The position numbers and the translations under genes are program-made. A stretch of 64,000 bases of DNA, taken from assembly GCF_018398315.1 (NCBI RefSeq), contig NZ_JAHBRW010000001.1, forward strand, positions 740,001-804,000, written 5' to 3'. This document shows positions 46,546 through 54,983 of the stretch, piece after piece; positions within the stretch are counted from its first letter, which is position 1; each line of letters begins with the position of its first letter. The stretch is from Chelatococcus sp. YT9. Its GTDB lineage: Bacteria; Pseudomonadota; Alphaproteobacteria; Rhizobiales; Beijerinckiaceae. Below the pieces are notes generated by a model. It was not told the origin of the DNA. It did no database searches and saw only the letters and a list, made by a program, of their open reading frames with translations.

Positions 46546-47523
46546 ATGGCAACTTTGCTCAGCATAATCACAGACCGGCAATTCATGCTCAGCATTCTGA
46601 TCGCGCTTTGCGTCGGCGCGACGGTTTTGACGCTAGCCATGCCCCTGATGATGGCTGATACTTTAGGCAAGCGCATGAAATCTGTCGCCTCGGAGCGAGA
46701 GCGCATTCGTCAGCGCGAGCGCGAACGCCTCGGCGCAGCCCAAGCTCAGCGTGCGAGCCTGCGTCCCGAACCCAAAGCCTACATGAAGCAGGTCGTTGAC
46801 CGCCTCAATCTTTCGCAATGGCTCGGCACTGAAACAGCGAAAATGAAACTGAGCATGGCCGGGTTTCGGGGTAATTCCGCGGAGATAAATTTCCTTTTCT
46901 TCCGGCTTATTTCACCCATCGGCTTCTGTCTTATCGCGATTACCTACATGTTCGTGCTCAAGGTCGGGCAATTCCCTGGAATGATCCGTTTTGGCATCGT
47001 CATCGCGGCCACCTATGCCGGCATCAAGCTGCCTGAGCTCTTCCTCGCCAACAGGACACAGAAGCGGCAGCAATCCATCAAGCGGGCCTGGCCGGACGCC
47101 CTCGATCTGCTGCTCATCTGCGTCGAATCAAGCATGTCCGTCGAGCAGGCCTTCCGCAGGGTCAGTCAGGAGATCGGCGCGCAATCCATCGCCCTCGCAG
47201 AAGAACTGATGCTGACGACGGCTGAGCTTTCCTACCTGGCCGAACGAAGGCAAGCCTACGAAAATCTTGGTATTCGCACAGGTGTGGAATCTGTGAAGAA
47301 CGTAACGACCGCGCTCATTCAGGCAGAACGTTACGGAACTCCGGTGGGCCAGGCGCTACGCGTTCTGGCCCAGGAAAGTCGAGATGCGCGCATGAACGAG
47401 GCGGAGAAGAAAGCCGCCGCCCTCCCACCTAAGTTGACCGTCCCGATGATCCTCTTTTTCCTACCGGTTTTGTTCATGGTGATCATCACGCCAGCGCTTA
47501 TTCAAGTGTTCAAATGGAAGTAG
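46546..47523 (+). CDS. tadC: Type II secretion F family protein TadC
   Basis: Second platform protein, 325 residues. N-terminal helix, then RERLGAAQAQRASLRPEP, two central helices, the T2SSF domain (RAWPDALDLLLICVESSMSVEQAFRRV, TPVGQALRVLAQESRDARMNEAEKKA) and a C-terminal helix (MILFFLPVLFMVIITPALIQV). GGGGGTG precedes the ATG. It is the last gene of the cpaB operon and is convergent with tadD. Confidence 0.94.
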   Translation: MATLLSIITDRQFMLSILIALCVGATVLTLAMPLMMADTLGKRMKSVASERERIRQRERERLGAAQAQRASLRPEPKAYMKQVVDRLNLSQWLGTETAKMKLSMAGFRGNSAEINFLFFRLISPIGFCLIAITYMFVLKVGQFPGMIRFGIVIAATYAGIKLPELFLANRTQKRQQSIKRAWPDALDLLLICVESSMSVEQAFRRVSQEIGAQSIALAEELMLTTAELSYLAERRQAYENLGIRTGVESVKNVTTALIQAERYGTPVGQALRVLAQESRDARMNEAEKKAAALPPKLTVPMILFFLPVLFMVIITPALIQVFKWK

Positions 47524-47611
47524 CGACTGGTCCCAATATATAACCTTGAGAACAGCCTCCGAAGAATATTCGCCTGCCTGACGCGCCGGTCGAGCATATC
47601 GGTGTTATGCG

Positions 47612-48661
47612 TCACTCTACAGATGGGCGCAGCGGGAGACCAAGTGGCCTTTCATAAGCCTGCCCGGCCGCCTTGGTCGACCTCGCCGAGGCCGGCGAGG
47701 TCGGCCGGATCGGCTTGTCACTGTTGACAGCTGACACCCGCGCACGTCTCTCGCGAGCCGCCGGCTCGTTGACGGCAGAGCGCGAGGATCGCTTCGCGTC
47801 GATTGCCGTTTGAGGCCCGCCCGGCATCTGCGCTGCACGCGCGGCAGCTTGCGGCTTGTCAACGAATTGCCTGAGATAGGCAACGCCGCGTGCCGCGGAT
47901 TCAGGTGTCATGTCTTCCTTCAGAAGGCTTTCCGCCTCGGCGGCTTGACCCGACAATCCAAGCACGAGCGCGAGATTCTGGCGCACGCGCTTATCTGCCT
48001 TCGGACTCGCAGCTGCGAGGCGCAACGCCTTCTCCGCCTCTGGCAGGTTGCGCGACAACGCGTAGGAAAGGCCGAGGTTGGAAAGAATGGAAGGCTCGTC
48101 GGGCGCAAGGCGCAAGGCGGCCTCATAATAGCGACGGGCTCCCGGTTGATCACCGAGCTGGTCCGCCACCGTCCCCTGCGCCGAGAGCACGCGCCAGTCT
48201 GGTTTATCGGGTGTATGGGCCCGCGCGAGCACATCTCCCGCCTCACGCAAGTTGCCCACGTCGATCAGCGCGCGACCGTAGGCGGACAGAAGCGCCTTGT
48301 CTTGCGGCGCACGCAGCGCCGCCTGCCGCAGCACGGCCACTGCCTGCTGATGCTGGCCGATCTCACGCAGCGACCGCCCGTAAGCAAGTGCCGCAACCTT
48401 GTCATCGGGATTGGCCTCATAGCGTTTGCCAGCCTTTTCTGCGAGCTCGCGCCAATCGGCTTCCGTCGGCTCGGCGGTCTTGGCTGCGCGCTTCAGCGGG
48501 AAGATCGAGCCGGTGATATCGGCCTTTTGCAGATCCGGAATACACCCACCAAGGAGCGGTGACAGCATACAGGCGAAAGCCAGAGCGGCTATTGGCCGCC
48601 GTCTGAGCTGCCGCTGCACCGGAAATTGCAAGAGCGTCACGGTTGAAGGTGAAGGTTTCAT
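47612..48661 (-). CDS. tadD: TPR lipoprotein TadD
   Basis: A 349-residue lipoprotein of the TadD family needed for pilus assembly. The signal peptide ends in SPLLGGC (lipobox LGGC), so it is lipidated. Tetratricopeptide repeats run from about 80 to 265 (VAALAYGRSLREIGQHQQAVAVLRQA, ARRYYEAALRLAPDEPSILSNLGLSYAL). The last 90 residues are basic and low in complexity. The ATG at 48661 is selected because the signal peptide follows directly. Monocistronic, with a CtrA-like box 46 bases upstream. Confidence 0.92.
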   Translation of the reverse strand: MKPSPSTVTLLQFPVQRQLRRRPIAALAFACMLSPLLGGCIPDLQKADITGSIFPLKRAAKTAEPTEADWRELAEKAGKRYEANPDDKVAALAYGRSLREIGQHQQAVAVLRQAALRAPQDKALLSAYGRALIDVGNLREAGDVLARAHTPDKPDWRVLSAQGTVADQLGDQPGARRYYEAALRLAPDEPSILSNLGLSYALSRNLPEAEKALRLAAASPKADKRVRQNLALVLGLSGQAAEAESLLKEDMTPESAARGVAYLRQFVDKPQAAARAAQMPGGPQTAIDAKRSSRSAVNEPAARERRARVSAVNSDKPIRPTSPASARSTKAAGQAYERPLGLPLRPSVE

Positions 48662-48706
48662 GCGCTCTCGTCGACCTGGAAATTGCCTATCCCGGCTTGG
48701 ACTCCA

Positions 48707-48721
48707 TTCAAACTCGATTAA
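48707..48721. promoter_or_regulatory. CtrA-like box upstream of tadD
   Basis: On the reverse strand TTAATCGAGTTTGAA fits TTAA-N7-TTAA with one mismatch. It lies just upstream of the tadD start codon. Confidence 0.35.
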
Positions 48722-48892
48722 CCCTAACGGCAGGTTACCAGTCGTATCCGCCAAGCAAAAGCCAGCCGCAATGCAATCGTGGCATTCCCCTATTGCTGGA
48801 GACCAATGTGCGATGACCTGTTACATTCGTGCTACGCAAAAAGCAGGCGTGATCGCTGCTGCGGGCGCGTCAATCAGGTTTGAGGATCGTCA

Positions 48893-50281
48893 GTGCATCC
48901 TTCCATCGTTACTTCTTCTGTCGCCGAATCGATTCCGGTGATCATTGTCTCCAGCGACTCGCTTCTCGAGGTGCTCGCTGCACTCCCCGCCGCAGCGCGG
49001 ACGTTCGCGATCGCCCAAGGCTTCGCCGCCGACAATGGCAGCCACCTCGTCCTCCCCGACGCGGAAGGCGGCATAACTGCTGTGCTCTTCGGCTGGTCGC
49101 CGCTGAGGGCGGATGCGGATCCGTTTCTTCCCGGCAAGCTGCCGCCACTCCTGCCCCAAGGCACCTACCGCCTTGAACGGCTGCCGCAGGAGGCGGCGGC
49201 CAATGCCGCGCTCGGCTTCCTGCTGGGCACCTATCGTTTTGATCGCTATCGCGCAAAGAAGACGCAGCCAGCGGTGCGTCTCGTCCTGCCGGCGGGTGTG
49301 GACGGCGCGGAACTCTCCCGGCTCGCCGAGGCGGTTGCGCTCGGGCGCGATCTTATCAATACGCCTGCGAACGATCTGGGACCGGATGGCATCGAGGCGG
49401 CGGCCCGCGTGGTCGCGGAACGCCACGGGGCGACTATCGCGGTCACCGTTGGTGACGATCTCCTTGCCGGCAATTTCCCGATGATCCATGCGGTCGGACG
49501 GGCCTCCGCCGTGGCGCCGCGTCTCATCGATCTGGCTTGGGGCGACGCCGATCATCCCAAGGTCACGCTTGTTGGCAAGGGGGTGGCATTCGATACCGGC
49601 GGCCTCGATATCAAGCCGCCGGCCAGCATGGCACTGATGAAGAAGGATATGGGCGGCGCGGCTGCGGTCTTGGCGCTCGCAGAACTCGTCATCGGCGCCA
49701 AGCTGCCAGTGCGCCTACGTGTCTTGATCCCGGCCGTGGAAAACGCCATCTCGGGCTCGGCCTTTCGTCCCGGCGACATCCTGCCGAGCCGAAAGGGGCT
49801 CACCGTGGAGATCGGCAATACGGATGCGGAGGGACGGCTCATCCTCGGCGATGCGCTGGCGCTGGCTGATGAGGAAGCACCGGACCTCATCGTCGATTAC
49901 GCGACCCTGACGGGTGCTGCGCGCGTAGCGCTGGGACCGGATCTGCCCCCCTTCTACACCGATGACGATGAACTGGCCGTGCGCCTCGCCAGCCTTTCGC
50001 GCGCAGTCAATGATCCGGTCTGGCGGATGCCATTCTGGCCGCCCTACGATGCCATGCTCACCTCGAAGGTCGCCGATGTGAATCATATCTCAGGCGGCGC
50101 CTTCGCCGGCTCGGTGACAGCAGCGCTATTCCTGCGCCGGTTCGTGGAGAAAGCCGGATCTTACGTGCATTTCGACATCTTCGGCTGGACACCGTCCGCA
50201 AGGCCCGGACGGCCCGAGGGCGGGGAAGTGCAGGCGGCACGGCTCGTCTATGCCTATCTCAAGGAGCGCTACGGCGGGTAA
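48893..50281 (+). CDS. Leucyl aminopeptidase family protein (M17)
   Basis: Cytosolic metallo-aminopeptidase of 462 residues. The catalytic domain contains VTLVGKGVAFDTGGLDIKP (metal Lys/Asp), MKKDMGGAAAVLALAEL, the family signature NTDAEGRLILGDAL (Asp/Glu metal ligands and Arg) and DYATLTGAARVALG. It starts with GTG at 48893, with GAGGA 6 bases upstream. The N-terminal domain is short, typical of the PepB-like alphaproteobacterial branch. It is followed by a MarR regulator and an NlpC/P60 gene, an arrangement seen in relatives. Confidence 0.94.
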   Translation: MHPSIVTSSVAESIPVIIVSSDSLLEVLAALPAAARTFAIAQGFAADNGSHLVLPDAEGGITAVLFGWSPLRADADPFLPGKLPPLLPQGTYRLERLPQEAAANAALGFLLGTYRFDRYRAKKTQPAVRLVLPAGVDGAELSRLAEAVALGRDLINTPANDLGPDGIEAAARVVAERHGATIAVTVGDDLLAGNFPMIHAVGRASAVAPRLIDLAWGDADHPKVTLVGKGVAFDTGGLDIKPPASMALMKKDMGGAAAVLALAELVIGAKLPVRLRVLIPAVENAISGSAFRPGDILPSRKGLTVEIGNTDAEGRLILGDALALADEEAPDLIVDYATLTGAARVALGPDLPPFYTDDDELAVRLASLSRAVNDPVWRMPFWPPYDAMLTSKVADVNHISGGAFAGSVTAALFLRRFVEKAGSYVHFDIFGWTPSARPGRPEGGEVQAARLVYAYLKERYGG

Positions 50282-50421
50282 ACTCCTTGAGCGCGGCAAT
50301 CTCCAAGTTGTCATGCGGGCATCAGGCGACGTTCTCTTAACCTCGCCGCGAAGAAGCAATTGTGATCGAGCCATGCCAGCCGATATGAATACGGGTCCGT
50401 AACGAATGCCGGACCCGGCCG

Positions 50422-50772
50422 ATGTCCGTTGAAATCCGTGCTTTGCAAGCACTCACATTGTGGCACGACGTCACGCTGGAGCTCGTGCGCGACGAGGACA
50501 TCGACCTGTCCCTCAGGCAGATGGCTATCCTCCTCACGATCTATCTCGACACACCGCCGCATACGGTCCGCGGCTTGGCGCGCAAGCTCGGTGTGACGAA
50601 GCCGGTGATCACGCGCGCGCTCGACAGCATGGGCAAGCTCGACTTGGTGTCGCGCCGTCGCGACGAGAAGGATCGCCGCAACGTCGTCGTGCAGCGCACT
50701 GTCAAGGGAGCGCTCGCCGTAGAGCGCCTTGGTGATATTGTCATCGCCAAAGCGGCAACCTTGAGGCCATGA
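50422..50772 (+). CDS. MarR family transcriptional regulator
   Basis: A 116-residue winged-helix regulator. The HTH is ISL-like: LSLRQMAILLTIYLDTPPHTVRGLARKLGVTK, then recognition helix PVITRALDSMGKLDLVSRRRDEKDRR, which includes the wing DEKDRRN. The flanking dimerisation helices are short. The ligand is unknown. It lies between the M17 peptidase and the NlpC/P60 gene and may regulate them. Confidence 0.9.
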   Translation: MSVEIRALQALTLWHDVTLELVRDEDIDLSLRQMAILLTIYLDTPPHTVRGLARKLGVTKPVITRALDSMGKLDLVSRRRDEKDRRNVVVQRTVKGALAVERLGDIVIAKAATLRP

Positions 50773-50877
50773 GGCAAAGGCGACGGCATTGAGGCCGCAA
50801 GATTGAAGCCAACGAGATTGAAGCCACGAGATTGCCGCGATAAGGCCCCAGAGATTCGCGACGCATAGGACACGCCG

Positions 50878-51759
50878 ATGAACGCCTTCGATCCCCGCCT
50901 GACCGCAGCCCGACCGGATCTCGCAGCCTTGCATCTCCGTGGCGCGGTCGAAGCCGAGGCTTTTGTTGCGCCACGCCTCCTGCGGGTCACGGCCCCGACG
51001 GCACCATTGCGGCGTGAACCCGTGCCGGATGCGCCCCTCGACACCGAAGCTCTCGCCGGCGAGCCTGTCGCAGTGTTCGAGGAGCGCGAGGGGTGGCTTT
51101 GGGGACAATTACTGCGCGACGGCTATGTCGGCTATCTGCCGGCTGAAGCTCTGGGACGTCCGTCTCTGCCGCCGGGGCATGCCGTCGCGGTACTCCGCAC
51201 CTTCGTTTTCCCCGGACCCAGCATCAAGCTGCCACCGCTCTGTGCGCTGCCCTATGCGGCGGAAGTCGCCGTGGCGGAGATGGGACCTGCGCCTTTCGCA
51301 CGCTTGGCGGATGGCGGCTTCGTCATTTCGCGGCACATCGCACCGCTGCGCAGCTGGCGGGACCAGGACTTCGTTGCGACCGCCGAACGTTTTGTAGACG
51401 TGCCTTACCTCTGGGGTGGCAAGACGGTGCTTGGCATCGATTGTTCAGGTCTTGTCCAGCTCAGCTTGCGCGCGGCCGGGGTCAACTGGCCGCGTGATAC
51501 CTACCGGCAGGAGCAGTCATCGGCTGCCAGCCGGGTTACGGGCGGCGAGCAGGGCCGCGGCCTGCAGCGCGGCGATCTCGTCTACTGGAAAGGCCATGTC
51601 GGCATCATGATCGACGCCGAACGCCTACTGCACGCGAACGCGCATCATATGATGGTCGCTGTCGAACCCCTGAGCGATGTCGTGGAACGCAGCCTGAGCA
51701 AGGGCGGCGGACCGATCACCAGCGTCAAGCGCCTCGCCTTTCCTGCGATTGCGGCCTGA
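50878..51759 (+). CDS. C40 (NlpC/P60) family cell-wall peptidase
   Basis: A 293-residue cysteine peptidase that likely cuts peptidoglycan peptides. Two SH3-like domains (about 45-160, with REGWLWGQLLRDGYVGYLPAEAL) precede the NlpC/P60 domain. The catalytic Cys is in YLWGGKTVLGIDCSGLVQ, the catalytic His in WKGHVGIMID and the third polar residue in LLHANAHHM. No signal peptide is seen, common in this alphaproteobacterial group. Confidence 0.92.
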   Translation: MNAFDPRLTAARPDLAALHLRGAVEAEAFVAPRLLRVTAPTAPLRREPVPDAPLDTEALAGEPVAVFEEREGWLWGQLLRDGYVGYLPAEALGRPSLPPGHAVAVLRTFVFPGPSIKLPPLCALPYAAEVAVAEMGPAPFARLADGGFVISRHIAPLRSWRDQDFVATAERFVDVPYLWGGKTVLGIDCSGLVQLSLRAAGVNWPRDTYRQEQSSAASRVTGGEQGRGLQRGDLVYWKGHVGIMIDAERLLHANAHHMMVAVEPLSDVVERSLSKGGGPITSVKRLAFPAIAA

Positions 51760-51782
51760 AACAACAGGCGGGACTGGCAACC

Positions 51783-52619
51783 CTAGATTTCATCGGGCCG
51801 CGAGACGAAGCCGCGGATGATCCGCCTGATTCCCGCGGCGGCCGAAACGGTAATGTCCTTGGTTGGGCCATGCTGCTGCGGCGCATCCTCAAATCCTGAG
51901 GCATAACTCGTCACCACAGAAATCGCCGATACGCGCAAACCATAGCGGCGCGCCAGGATGACCTCGGGCACCGTCGACATGCCGACGAGCTCTGCCCCTA
52001 ACGTCCGCGCCATGCGGATCTCCGCGGGCGTCTCGAAGCTCGGCCCCGAGAACCACATGTAGACACCCTCGTTCAGGGCAATGCCTGCCGCGATGGCTGC
52101 GAGCTTCAGCCGGCGGCGCAACCGATTGTCATAGGCGTCCGCCATATCGACGAAACGGCCGTCTTCCCGGTCTCCGATCAGCGGATTGAGCCCTGAGAAA
52201 TTGATGTGGTCGGTGATGACACACAGGCTGCCTACGCGGATCGTCGATTTGACGGAGCCGGCCGCGTTGGTCAGCAGCACGGGCGGCTTTCCGAGAATGC
52301 CGAGCAGCGCGATGGGCAGGGCCATCGTCCGCGCATGGCCCGTCTCATAATAATGAGCGCGGCCAGCATAAATCAGCACGCGCTTGCCTTCCATATAGCC
52401 CGACACGAGCTGGCCGGGTTGACCGGCCGGCCCATTGTCCGGGAAGCCGGGGATGGCGGCATAAGGCACCTGCACGGCACCCTCGACATCCTCGATGATA
52501 TTGCCGAGGCCGGTGCCAAGCACCAGGGCATGATCGAACGGGCCCATGACGCCCCGGTCCTCGAGTGCGGCGCGGGCCTGATACAGCAGTGGCGTGGACG
52601 TATCGGTCACGGATGTCAT
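51783..52619 (-). CDS. Purine-nucleoside phosphorylase (trimeric family)
   Basis: Splits purine nucleosides with phosphate in the salvage pathway. It has 278 residues. Typical sections are VLGTGLGNI (phosphate-binding), YAGRAHYYETG, LTNAAGSVKSTI, YMWFSGPSFETPAEIRM and GMSTVPEVILARRYGLRVSAISVVTSYASG (specificity region with Asn replaced by Ser). It is followed, 3 bases before its start, by the 3' end of the broken cytidine deaminase gene, so the two form a nucleoside-salvage unit. Confidence 0.94.
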   Translation of the reverse strand: MTSVTDTSTPLLYQARAALEDRGVMGPFDHALVLGTGLGNIIEDVEGAVQVPYAAIPGFPDNGPAGQPGQLVSGYMEGKRVLIYAGRAHYYETGHARTMALPIALLGILGKPPVLLTNAAGSVKSTIRVGSLCVITDHINFSGLNPLIGDREDGRFVDMADAYDNRLRRRLKLAAIAAGIALNEGVYMWFSGPSFETPAEIRMARTLGAELVGMSTVPEVILARRYGLRVSAISVVTSYASGFEDAPQQHGPTKDITVSAAAGIRRIIRGFVSRPDEI

Positions 52620-52622
52620 CCC

Positions 52623-53038
52623 CTAACGGGCGAGATTGGAAGGTCCGAACGCAAAGGGCAGGAGATCGCCTAAGCGAAAGCTCTGCCTGACGCGACGCCT
52701 GTCACCCACATGAACCGATGTGTCTGGTCCGGCGAATTCGCTGAGCCTCTGCCGGCACACACCACATGGCATCGTCAGCGCCTCACCCTCACCCACGACG
52801 ACCACCGCGGCTATCCTGGTATCGCCGGCCGCAACCATCGCACCGATTGCCACGGCTTCAGCGCAGAGCCCGGCTGGATAAGATGCGTTCTCGACATTTG
52901 CACGGCAAACACGCGACCACTCGTCGACAACACGGCCGCACCGACCCGGAACCCCGAGTACGGCGCATAGGCATGGTCTCGTGCCGTGTTCGCGGCCGCA
53001 AACAGGGCCTCGACCTCACTCGCCGCGGTCCGGTCCAT
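52623..53038 (-). pseudogene. cdd: Cytidine deaminase, frameshifted
   Basis: The ATG at 53038 opens MDRTAASEVEALFAAANTAR, then YAPYSGFRVGAAVLSTSGRVFA, the N-terminus of tetrameric cytidine deaminase. The frame then goes wrong near 52900. Another frame picks up NVENASYPAGLCAEAVAIGAM (zinc Cys and catalytic Glu), then MPCGVCRQRLSEF (both other zinc cysteines), to the stop at 52623. A net loss of one base (or gain of two) around 52895-52905 separates the halves. All catalytic residues survive, so this is a very recent inactivation or a sequence error. Whole length would be about 137 residues, normal for the family. Confidence 0.88.
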
Positions 53039-53368
53039 GAACGCCTCCTTGCACTCGTCCGCGTGTTACGAAGCAGAGCACATTGCATCGGCCGACGACA
53101 TTCGCCATCTCTTGTGGCAAGACGCGTTGAGACAAGATGCGTTGCAACAAGGCACGTGGCCATCGTCTGTCTGGAGAACGACACGGAACGTGAGAGCAGA
53201 CCCTAGAGCATCCAGCCGTGGAGACGCAATCTCTTTTCCGAAAAATCCTTTTATGAACAAATGGATAGACGAAAGTGGCGTTTCTGATCAGCAAAATCAC
53301 GACGGATCCGTAGGCAGCGCAAGAGGACAGCACGGGACCGTGGGAGCGCAGCCGAGACGAGGTGGATA
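53039..53368. other. Intergenic region, no gene supported
   Basis: About 330 bases between the cytidine deaminase and ThiF-like genes. It contains a TAGAGCAT half-repeat at 53204 and a short imperfect tandem repeat near 53118-53155 (units like CAAGATGCGTTG). No RNA or gene seen. Confidence 0.4.
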
Positions 53369-54166
53369 GTGAGTCTGTCGAGCGAAGAGATTGAGCGCTA
53401 CGCGCGCCATATCATCCTGCGTGACGTCGGCGGTCCTGGGCAGGCCAAGCTGAAGGCGGCGCGTGTCCTGGTGATCGGCGCCGGCGGCCTCGGAGCCCCA
53501 CTCCTCCAATATCTGGCGGCCGCGGGGGTCGGCACCATCGGCATCGCCGATGACGACACCGTGTCGCTGTCGAACCTGCAGCGGCAGATCATCCATGGGA
53601 CGCCGGACATAGACCGCCTAAAGGTCGACAGCGCGATAGACGCGATCGCGCGCCTCAACCCGCATGTCGCCGTGGCGCCGCATCGGCTGCGCGTCAACGA
53701 TGAGAATGTCGAGGCCCTGCTCGCCGCGTATGACGTCATTGCCGACGGCTCAGACAATTTCGCGACCCGCTACCGGGTTTCGGACGCAGCGTTCCATGTG
53801 GGGCGACCACTCGTCATGGGCGCGCTCGGCACGTTCGATGCGTCCCTCACCACTCTCCGGCCCCATGAATCAGGGCCGGACGGCAGTCCAAATCCGACAT
53901 ACCGGTGCTTGTTTCCAGAACCACCCGCACCAGGTACGGTGCCCACCTGCGAGGAAGCAGGCATCATCGGCGCCCTGCCCGGTATCATTGGATCGCTGAT
54001 GGCGCTTGAGGTGATCCGCGCCATCGTTGGTTTCGGCGAAGGGCTCGTCGGCCGCCTGCTATTGATCGACGCGCTGACTATGCGCTTCGAAACCTTGAGC
54101 TATAGCTGGGATCCGGACAACGTCCTGAGTGGCTCGGGCAATCGCGAGAAGGCGCTCACGCCATAG
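53369..54166 (+). CDS. HesA/MoeB/ThiF family adenylyltransferase
   Basis: E1-like enzyme of 265 residues that adenylates the C-terminus of a small sulfur-carrier protein (MoaD or ThiS). N-terminal RYARHIILRDVGGPGQ, nucleotide loop VLVIGAGGLGAPLLQYL, DDTVSLSNLQRQIIH (catalytic Asp/Arg) and SDNFATRYRVSDAA are present. TYRCLFPEPP and TCEEAGIIGALPGIIG are typical of MoeB. The C-terminal CxxC zinc pair of E. coli MoeB is absent. GTG start at 53369 with GAGGTG 5 bases upstream. Confidence 0.9.
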   Translation: MSLSSEEIERYARHIILRDVGGPGQAKLKAARVLVIGAGGLGAPLLQYLAAAGVGTIGIADDDTVSLSNLQRQIIHGTPDIDRLKVDSAIDAIARLNPHVAVAPHRLRVNDENVEALLAAYDVIADGSDNFATRYRVSDAAFHVGRPLVMGALGTFDASLTTLRPHESGPDGSPNPTYRCLFPEPPAPGTVPTCEEAGIIGALPGIIGSLMALEVIRAIVGFGEGLVGRLLLIDALTMRFETLSYSWDPDNVLSGSGNREKALTP

Positions 54167-54929
54167 CCGCCACCGCCGCGACGAGACGCTCTATATCCTC
54201 CGGGCGTGACAGGCGGTGGTCGCCGTCCTTGATCAGCGTCATCGTCACCGCCTCACCGGGCAGATGCTCTACGAAGCCGAGCACATGTTTCCACGGCACG
54301 TCCGGGTCTTCCATGCCCTGGAGGATATGGACGGGACAGCCCGGCTCGATGGCGCCATCGAGCAGCAGGTGGCGGCGACCGTCCTCGATCAGGCTGCGCG
54401 TGATGACATAGGGCTCGCCATACTGAGACGGTCGCAGGAACACGCCGTCTCGTTTGATGGCGTGCCGGGCCTCCTCGGGAAAGGCCTCCCACATCAACCG
54501 CTCGGTAAAATCCACCGCCGGTGCGATCAGAACGAGGCCCGCGGGCGCATGGGGCGAGCTTTCCGCGCGCAGGCGCAGCGTGGCGAGCAGCGCGATCCAG
54601 CCCCCCATCGACGAGCCCACGAGAATGGGAGCGCCTGTCGTATGGGTCGATATGACGGCGATACTTTCCTCCAGCCAGCGCGAGATGGTCCCATCTTCGA
54701 ACCGGCCCGTGGATTCACCATGGCCTGAATAATCGAAACGCAGGAAAGCCCGGCCCTTCTCCGCCGCCCAGTCGTCCAGCGCTGTCGCCTTGGTGGCCCG
54801 CATATCCGAGCGGAAACCGCCCAACCAGACGACGGCTGGATCCGCGCCGGGGCGGGACAGCACCGCGATGTCGCGTCGCGCGTCACCCTCGCCGACGCCA
54901 AGGAATTGCAGATCCGGCGTGTTGCCCAT
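54156..54929 (-). CDS. Alpha/beta hydrolase
   Basis: A 257-residue serine hydrolase, cytoplasmic. The oxyanion segment is VWLGGFRSDM. The nucleophile elbow is GSSMGGW, with Asp in EDPDVPWKH and His in DGDHRLSR. It resembles the ABHD10/palmitoyl thioesterase-like group, but the substrate is unknown. The ATG at 54929 is chosen because AGGAGAAAG precedes it; the frame stays open to 54992. It is convergent with the ThiF-like gene, overlapping by 11 bases. Confidence 0.88.
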   Translation of the reverse strand: MGNTPDLQFLGVGEGDARRDIAVLSRPGADPAVVWLGGFRSDMRATKATALDDWAAEKGRAFLRFDYSGHGESTGRFEDGTISRWLEESIAVISTHTTGAPILVGSSMGGWIALLATLRLRAESSPHAPAGLVLIAPAVDFTERLMWEAFPEEARHAIKRDGVFLRPSQYGEPYVITRSLIEDGRRHLLLDGAIEPGCPVHILQGMEDPDVPWKHVLGFVEHLPGEAVTMTLIKDGDHRLSRPEDIERLVAAVAAMA

Positions 54930-54983
54930 AAGACTTTCTCCTGCACTAGCATGCACGAATCGATCAGGAGGCGTCATACACCG

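Noticed and set aside
53016-53333. 105-codon reverse-strand frame upstream of cdd
   Set aside because: Overlaps the cdd start, with no ribosome binding site and no family resemblance.
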